Below, piece after piece: positions 5,208 to 8,625 of a DNA stretch of 8,625 nucleotides (position 1 is the stretch's first letter; each line of letters opens with the position of its first letter). A program made the position numbers and the translations under genes. The notes below the pieces were generated by a model. That model saw nothing but the letters and a program-made list of their open reading frames with translations, did not search any database and was not told where the DNA came from. Source of the DNA: JABIBT01 sp964471565 (GTDB lineage: Archaea; Nanobdellota; Nanobdellia; SCGC-AAA011-G17; PNOQ01); contig CAYYFK010000019.1 in NCBI GenBank assembly GCA_964471565.1, forward strand, positions 1 through 8,625, written 5' to 3'.

Positions 5208-5795
5208 AGATTCTAAGGCTCCGGGATTATTTGCCGATATAGTTATTAGTAAGATCATTGCGATTAGAAGTAGCATTATTAAAATTATCAAAGGGATTAG
5301 GTAAACTAATATCGATTTTGTCCTTGAGAATTTATATATTATTGAAGTTCCTATTATTAATAGAATTAAATCATATATCCAAGCGAATCCTCCAATAAAA
5401 GGGATCCATGAAAATAAAAATGTAGGTGTTGTTCCGTAGATATACAATTGGTATGTTTTTTCATATTTTGCTTTCCCTCTGAATAGTTTTAACCATAAAT
5501 GTAAAATTCCTACTATTACAAAACTTAGAAGCAATGTTCCTAAGTAGTTAATAATGGCATCTATGTATGTTGGAGTAGAATCTTCTGTCGAGATTTCTTG
5601 ACCTGTTAATTGTTCTATAAAACTAGTTTGTACTGGGGAAAAAATTAGTGACATTATAAATGTTAAAATTACTGAGAATAGTGCAACAATCGCTAAATAT
5701 TTGAAGACATCTCTTATCCCCTTTTCTTTTTGTAATTTTGTAAAGAATTTTTTAGGTTCGAATAAAATTGACTTTACTTTATTTAAGATGTCCAT
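5193..5795 (-). CDS. Yip1-family integral membrane protein
   Basis: This protein has 200 residues. The cytoplasmic N terminus (MDILNKVKSILFEPKKFFTKLQKEKG) with the L-F-x-P-x-x-F-F element is the usual opening of archaeal and bacterial Yip1-domain proteins. About five hydrophobic segments follow, at roughly 31-52, 80-103, 117-133, 134-155 and 161-186. The segment TYQLYIYGTTPTFLFSWIP (114-132), with its Tyr, Gly and Pro residues, matches the conserved Yip1 core helix. The polar loop 53-79 (QTSFIEQLTGQEISTEDS) is probably extracytoplasmic. Eukaryotic Yip1 proteins act in membrane traffic, but prokaryotic members have no firm role. The gene has its own TATA-like box, and its 3' end overlaps micro-ORF 2 on the other strand. 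Confidence 0.75.
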   Translation of the reverse strand: MDILNKVKSILFEPKKFFTKLQKEKGIRDVFKYLAIVALFSVILTFIMSLIFSPVQTSFIEQLTGQEISTEDSTPTYIDAIINYLGTLLLSFVIVGILHLWLKLFRGKAKYEKTYQLYIYGTTPTFLFSWIPFIGGFAWIYDLILLIIGTSIIYKFSRTKSILVYLIPLIILIMLLLIAMILLITISANNPGALESLNNL

Positions 5796-5817
5796 TGTTG
5801 TTATTTTATTTTAAATT

Positions 5818-5827
5818 ATTTAAAAAG
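5818..5827 (-). promoter_or_regulatory. TATA-like box of the Yip1-family gene
   Basis: Read on the minus strand, CTTTTTAAAT is centred 27 nt before the ATG at 5795. It fits in the 43-nt gap behind the beta-rich protein gene, so the Yip1 gene can be expressed independently. Confidence 0.5.
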
Positions 5828-5838
5828 TTATTGGTTAT

Positions 5839-6399
5839 TTACCAACTAATTCTTAATTCTAGACCTGCTCTATATTTGTCAGAGTTTGATTCTGTAGACT
5901 CTCCATATATTGATTTATTTATATATTTCCCATCTAACTTCATAAAAGACGCAATTATGTCTACTTCTGATGATTCACTTGAATGTATTTGCCATGGAAT
6001 GTACAATTTGAATATATCCAGATCTTTGGATTTATTGGTTATTTTTTCTTTTCCTGTTTCTGGATGAGTTTTATAACCTTGAATATCTGTATTATATTTG
6101 CTTAATTCCACACCAAGTGGAATGCCAAAAATTTCCCCTTGCATTCCAACTCCTGCTCCGAATAATGGAGTTCCAGAATCTGGCAGACCTTGTTCTAATC
6201 TTGCCCCAATTTTACCAAAAAACTTTATTCCATATGGAACTTTTAATAATAATAAACCACTTGTTTCAAAGTCTGGTCTTTTTGATTCCTTTCCAGCACT
6301 TAATTGTTCTTGTATTCCCCAACCAAACTCTACAGGGGCAGCGTAAGCTGAAGTTGCACCAAGAAGCCCTGCTGCAACAATTAATTCTTTTAATTTCAT
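5839..6399 (-). CDS. Exported beta-rich protein, possible beta-barrel (outer-membrane-like)
   Basis: The 186-residue protein begins with a classical signal peptide: MKLK, a hydrophobic core ELIVAAGLLGATS, and a likely signal peptidase I site at AYA|AP (about residue 20). The mature part has almost no helix-forming runs. It shows alternating hydrophobic/polar strands separated by Gly/Pro/Asn turns (SGLLLLKVPYGIKF, FGAGVGMQGEIFGIPLGVEL, VDIIASFMKLDGKY). It ends KYRAGLELRISW, an alternating strand with a terminal aromatic residue, as in bacterial outer-membrane barrels. It has no cysteines. At about 165 mature residues it would suit a small 8-strand barrel. A barrel in an archaeon is unexpected, so a soluble secreted beta-sandwich is the main alternative. 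It follows the sulfur-carrier gene by 37 nt but has its own TATA box. Confidence 0.7.
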   Translation of the reverse strand: MKLKELIVAAGLLGATSAYAAPVEFGWGIQEQLSAGKESKRPDFETSGLLLLKVPYGIKFFGKIGARLEQGLPDSGTPLFGAGVGMQGEIFGIPLGVELSKYNTDIQGYKTHPETGKEKITNKSKDLDIFKLYIPWQIHSSESSEVDIIASFMKLDGKYINKSIYGESTESNSDKYRAGLELRISW

Positions 6400-6422
6400 A
6401 GAGAAAAAGGTATGTGTTTTTT

Positions 6423-6432
6423 ACTTATAAAC
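6423..6432 (-). promoter_or_regulatory. TATA box of the exported beta-rich protein
   Basis: Read on the minus strand, GTTTATAAGT is centred 28 nt before the ATG at 6399. The 37-nt gap holds only this box, which indicates leaderless expression independent of the thiolation operon upstream. Confidence 0.6.
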
Positions 6433-6436
6433 TTTA

Positions 6437-6634
6437 TTATCCACCAGAAATTACAGAAAGAAATTTTAGCTCGTCTTTATTTTTTAATTTTGCTTCTTCT
6501 GTTACAAGTTCGTTGTTTTTTGTTATTATTACTTCTTCTAAATTTATGTTTAGTTTTTCAGCGGCTTCTTTTATTGAAGATACATTTAGTTGTTTTTCTA
6601 TTTCGTTTCTTTCATCTATTGCCTTTATTTTCAT
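6437..6634 (-). CDS. ThiS/MoaD/TtuB-like ubiquitin-fold sulfur carrier ending in Gly-Gly
   Basis: The 65-residue protein has the size and strand-helix-strand order of the small ubiquitin-like sulfur carriers. It has MKIKAIDERNEIEKQLNV as the first hairpin, SSIKEAAEKLNINLEEVII as the helix and following strand, then KNNELVTEEAKLKNKDELKFL. The decisive feature is the C terminus VISGG, the diglycine that an E1-like enzyme adenylates and converts to a thiocarboxylate. Its ATG overlaps the TGA of the thiolase gene as ATGA (6631-6634), and it has no ribosome-binding site of its own, so translation is coupled. That pairing makes a TtuB or SAMP2-type tRNA thiolation role much likelier than thiamine or molybdopterin synthesis. 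The expected E1 partner is the protein at 2554-3300. Confidence 0.88.
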   Translation of the reverse strand: MKIKAIDERNEIEKQLNVSSIKEAAEKLNINLEEVIITKNNELVTEEAKLKNKDELKFLSVISGG

Positions 6635-7542
6635 TTTATTTGTTTTATTAGTTTACATGTTTTACATTCTTCTTGAGATGTTGGTTCACCACAAGACTTA
6701 CAATATTTTATATTTGACTTTTTATAGTTTTTCTTTAGCATTGGCATTACTTCTATGAATGAATTTATTATTGAATGCTTTGATGAGGGGTATTTTTTAT
6801 CAAAATTATTTATTAGAGTTCTCATTTCATCACGATATGATTCTTTTGCGTAGGGGCATTCATCATATTTTGTTGAAAGATTTTTTAAGTATGCGTAAGT
6901 CATAATTTCTTTCTCTGTTAGAAAATATAGTGGTTTTATTCTTCTTATGAACTTCTTGTCTGACTTTATTCCAGTTATTGGACCTAGCCTTGCAGAGGCA
7001 GAAATATTATTTCTAAATTGATTCATTAGAATTGACTGAGCTTCATCATCTAGATTATGGCCTGTTGCTAGAACGTCAAATTTTAATTTCTGTGCTAGTT
7101 TGTTTAGTAGATACCTTCTAAATACTCCGCAAACTGTACATGGCTTTATATCGTTCTTTTTTAGAATTTGGTCTAAGGTTTTTCCGAATTCTTTTTTGTA
7201 AGATGTTATTTTCAAAGGAATTTTTAGTTCTTTGCAAACTTTTTTTGCAAATTCTAGAGTTTCGTCCCGATATCCCTTTATTCCTTCATCTATTGCTATT
7301 GCAGTTAATTTGGTTGTTCTTTGTGGTTTTGTTATCTTATTTAAAACGTATAAAGTTGTTAAGGAATCTTTTCCTCCAGAAACTGCTACTCCAATATGTT
7401 GTCCTTTTTTTAGTAATTTATATTGCCTTATTGTTTTTCTTGCTTTGCTTTCGAAGTATTTTAAGAAACAGGATTTACAAAGAGAGATATTACTATTTGG
7501 AAGCTTTATTACTGGTTTTGTTCTACATCTCTTACATGCCAT
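6631..7542 (-). CDS. TtuA/NcsA (Ncs6/CTU1)-family tRNA 2-thiolation enzyme
   Basis: The 303-residue protein has the full TtuA/Ncs6 architecture. The N-terminal zinc ribbon is Cys3/Cys6 and Cys22/Cys25. The PP-loop is SGGKDS (55-60), which adenylates the target uridine. The catalytic cysteines are Cys135/Cys138 (PCTVCG) and Cys229 (DECPYA), matching those that hold the oxygen-sensitive [4Fe-4S] cluster in TtuA. GHNLDDEAQ is at 161-169, and the C-terminal zinc ribbon is Cys281/Cys284 and Cys293/Cys296. TtuA thiolates position 54 in the T loop, while NcsA/Ncs6 thiolates the wobble U34, and I cannot decide between these by eye. Sulfur would come from the carrier encoded by the overlapping downstream gene. 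The ATG at 7542 lies 26 nt after a palindromic TATA box. Confidence 0.93.
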   Translation of the reverse strand: MACKRCRTKPVIKLPNSNISLCKSCFLKYFESKARKTIRQYKLLKKGQHIGVAVSGGKDSLTTLYVLNKITKPQRTTKLTAIAIDEGIKGYRDETLEFAKKVCKELKIPLKITSYKKEFGKTLDQILKKNDIKPCTVCGVFRRYLLNKLAQKLKFDVLATGHNLDDEAQSILMNQFRNNISASARLGPITGIKSDKKFIRRIKPLYFLTEKEIMTYAYLKNLSTKYDECPYAKESYRDEMRTLINNFDKKYPSSKHSIINSFIEVMPMLKKNYKKSNIKYCKSCGEPTSQEECKTCKLIKQIK

Positions 7543-7563
7543 AGTATTCTTGAAAAATAAAAC

Positions 7564-7573
7564 CTTTATAAAG
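7564..7573. promoter_or_regulatory. Palindromic, possibly bidirectional TATA box between the thiolase operon and an exported-protein gene
   Basis: CTTTATAAAG is its own reverse complement. Its centre is about 26 nt from the ATG of the minus-strand thiolase (7542) and about 30 nt from the ATG of the plus-strand gene (7599). It is the only well-placed TATA-like element in the 56-nt spacer for either gene, so one box may drive both. AT-rich flanks on both sides could act as TFB recognition elements. Confidence 0.6.
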
Positions 7574-7598
7574 CTACTTTTATTCGCGTTTTTATAAA

Positions 7599-8054
7599 AT
7601 GGTAGGAAAATTAAGTTTAATGGGTTTAGGTTTAGCAGGTTTATTGATAGCTACTGAAGGAAATCTTAATCCTGTTGAAGCCAAAAATGAATACAAACGT
7701 GATAAATGTAGAGAGGGCAGTATTGTTGATCCTGCAGAATATGATCTTGTTATGAAAGAACACAGCAAAGATTTGTTAAAGATGATAAATGATGAAATGA
7801 CTATTTATAATTATGGACACTTGCTTTGTGAGTATGATGGTGTTATGCAAGCTAGTTCAGCTGATCAAATGGAAATAAGTGAACAAGAACTGGATTGTAT
7901 TTATATTGATGATATTGATATTAATGGTTTTCCTTATGAGTGGGCAGCAACAATGGGCCTTGGCGTAAATTATGATAATGGTATTAAAGGAAAATTTCAT
8001 ATTAATCTATATTTTGATGAATTGGGTAGCACTGTAGAGATTTCTGAGAAATGA
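7599..8054 (+). CDS. Small exported acidic protein, unknown function
   Basis: The 151-residue product begins MVGKLSLMGLGLAGLLIATEGN, with one Lys followed by a hydrophobic core at about 5-19 that looks like a signal peptide. The cleavage site is not obvious; NPVEAKN (24-30) is a candidate. The rest is acidic, with a helical stretch (YDLVMKEHSKDLLKMINDEM, 48-67) and later strand-like parts (GKFHINLYFDELGSTVEIS, 131-149). Cys37, Cys77 and Cys100 are the only cysteines and could form a disulfide outside the cell. I recognise no family. An alternative start at M8 (7620) would shorten the signal peptide, but the promoter position favours 7599. It diverges from the thiolase operon and is followed at 72 nt by another anchored-protein gene on the same strand, so both may serve the cell surface. 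Confidence 0.65.
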   Translation: MVGKLSLMGLGLAGLLIATEGNLNPVEAKNEYKRDKCREGSIVDPAEYDLVMKEHSKDLLKMINDEMTIYNYGHLLCEYDGVMQASSADQMEISEQELDCIYIDDIDINGFPYEWAATMGLGVNYDNGIKGKFHINLYFDELGSTVEISEK

Positions 8055-8055
8055 A

Positions 8056-8060
8056 TTTTT
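8056..8060 (+). terminator. T run after the exported acidic protein gene
   Basis: Five T follow the stop codon by one base, with no hairpin. This is consistent with weak archaeal T-tract termination, although such runs are common in this DNA. Confidence 0.25.
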
Positions 8061-8065
8061 AATAA

Positions 8066-8076
8066 CATTTATAAGT
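8066..8076 (+). promoter_or_regulatory. TATA box of the anchored TPR/LysM-like gene
   Basis: CATTTATAAGT resembles the box at 6423-6432. A start about 26 nt downstream (near 8097) gives a leader of about 29 nt to the ATG at 8126. That leader contains GGGGGA (8111-8116), a plausible ribosome-binding site about 10 nt before that ATG. Confidence 0.5.
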
Positions 8077-8125
8077 TGAGTACTGTTCTATTTTTTTACA
8101 ATTTAAATATGGGGGAATGATAATA

Positions 8126-8625
8126 ATGGGAAAAGGTGCAAAAATTTTTGGCGGTGTGGCTTTAGCTGCTGCAATTGGATTAGGTTATGTGGCGATTGAT
8201 AAAAGGATAGAAACTGTGCGTGCAGAGAGAGAACAAATGGCTTTGGAATCTAAGGAAAGTGGATTATTTTCAAATGCCGAGGGTCTTTTTGAAAATGGAT
8301 ACTTAGATAGTGCTAAAGCAAAATATGATAGTGCGCAAGCAGTATTTCCAGATACATATAAGAATGAAGCTCTTGGAATTGAAATAACAGATGCTCTTGT
8401 TGCACGCCAGACAAGACAAGACTCTTTGACGTTTTTACTTAATCTTGAAAAGCTGAAAGAAGCAAGAGAAGGCGAAATGAGGGCAGATTTTGGTCCTGTT
8501 GATCCAAGAAGTGGATTGATGGAATATTCTTTGAAGGGCGGAGAAAATCTTTGGACAGCTGCGGAATATTTTTTGAGTACTCAAAATTTGGATAGAGAAG
8601 ATGAGAGAAGAACGTCTGATCCATG
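8126..8625 (+). CDS. Membrane-anchored protein with TPR-like segment and LysM-like start (3' end outside window)
   Basis: The frame is open from the ATG at 8126 to the window edge, giving 166 residues. An in-frame ATG at 8117 would add three residues, but GGGGGA at 8111-8116 is well spaced only for 8126. The N terminus MGKGAKIFGGVALAAAIGLGYVAID is a single uncleaved membrane anchor (about 6-24). A helix rich in Glu and Arg follows. Then comes AEGLFENGYLDSAKAKYDSAQAVFP (51-75), which has the A-x2-L-F-x2-G-x2-x2-A-x3-Y pattern of a tetratricopeptide repeat. Residues 134-150 (YSLKGGENLWTAAEYFL) match the opening of a LysM domain, Y-x-V-x-x-G-D-x-L-W-x-I-A. The domain is cut by the window end. 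This suggests a surface protein that binds glycan or partner proteins, but the repeat calls rest on short motifs. Confidence 0.7.
   Translation, partial: MGKGAKIFGGVALAAAIGLGYVAIDKRIETVRAEREQMALESKESGLFSNAEGLFENGYLDSAKAKYDSAQAVFPDTYKNEALGIEITDALVARQTRQDSLTFLLNLEKLKEAREGEMRADFGPVDPRSGLMEYSLKGGENLWTAAEYFLSTQNLDREDERRTSDP

Noticed and set aside
6098..6401. Two long + strand frames opposite the beta-rich protein gene
   Set aside because: They lack a promoter or ribosome-binding site and have shadow-like composition (runs of Leu, Ile and Pro). The minus-strand frame has a signal peptide and a TATA box.
6412..6758. Two + strand frames rich in Leu, Phe and Ser that look like membrane proteins
   Set aside because: They are the complement of A-rich coding sequence of the sulfur carrier and thiolase, whose motifs are unmistakable.
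7140..7597. Two + strand frames opposite the thiolase N terminus
   Set aside because: They are antisense shadows of the zinc-ribbon and PP-loop region; hydrophobic runs come from complementing Lys/Glu codons.
8439..8624. Minus-strand frame at the right edge
   Set aside because: It lies antisense to the anchored TPR/LysM-like gene, which has a promoter, leader and recognisable motifs.
1..8625. CRISPR array, insertion sequence, integrase or toxin-antitoxin system
   Set aside because: No spaced direct repeats, transposase or integrase motifs were seen. The tRNA is intact without a nearby integrase. The micro-ORFs do not match any toxin or antitoxin family I know.

Overview
The window looks like chromosome of a very AT-rich archaeon, most likely from the DPANN group (Woesearchaeota/Pacearchaeota-like). 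This is inferred from gene families and signals, not from a marker gene. Supporting points are a TtuA/NcsA-type tRNA thiolase with archaeal zinc ribbons, winged-helix proteins of archaeal type, a seven-helix membrane protein paired with a winged-helix gene, and archaeal promoters. A TATA-like box is centred about 26-28 nt before the start codon of seven protein genes, so those messages should be leaderless. The exceptions are a pair of very small genes and the last gene, which have Shine-Dalgarno-like leaders.

Layout. At 3-155 is the 3' end of a winged-helix regulator (+). At 193-266 is tRNA-Val(UAC) (+), whose last three bases are the stop codon of a convergent U32-family gene (264-1550, -). 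A class I methyltransferase (1660-2436, -) diverges from a ThiF/MoeB-like E1 enzyme (2554-3300, +), which is followed by a small ParB/Srx-fold protein (3364-3870, +). A convergent spacer with two hairpins (3903-3976) separates it from a two-gene unit of a 7-TM protein (4249-4911, -) and a winged-helix protein (3977-4252, -). Two overlapping micro-ORFs with near-perfect and perfect Shine-Dalgarno sites lie on the + strand at 5036-5207. They are followed by a Yip1-family membrane protein (5193-5795, -) and an exported beta-rich protein (5839-6399, -). A ubiquitin-like sulfur carrier (6437-6634, -) overlaps a TtuA/NcsA-type thiolase (6631-7542, -). A palindromic TATA box separates this operon from an exported acidic protein (7599-8054, +). 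Last is a membrane-anchored protein with a TPR-like segment and a LysM-like start (8126-end, +, cut by the window edge).

How the genes fit together. The clearest theme is tRNA modification. The window holds all three kinds of component of a ubiquitin-like 2-thiouridine pathway: an E1-like adenylyltransferase, a carrier ending in Gly-Gly, and an Fe-S/PP-loop thiolase. They sit at two loci about 3 kb apart. The U32-family protein may be a tRNA wobble-hydroxylation enzyme (TrhP-like), and it lies tail-to-tail with a tRNA whose anticodon begins with U34. The second theme is the cell envelope, with two polytopic membrane proteins, two exported proteins and an anchored LysM/TPR-like protein. The best candidate for something undescribed is the micro-ORF pair at 5036-5207.
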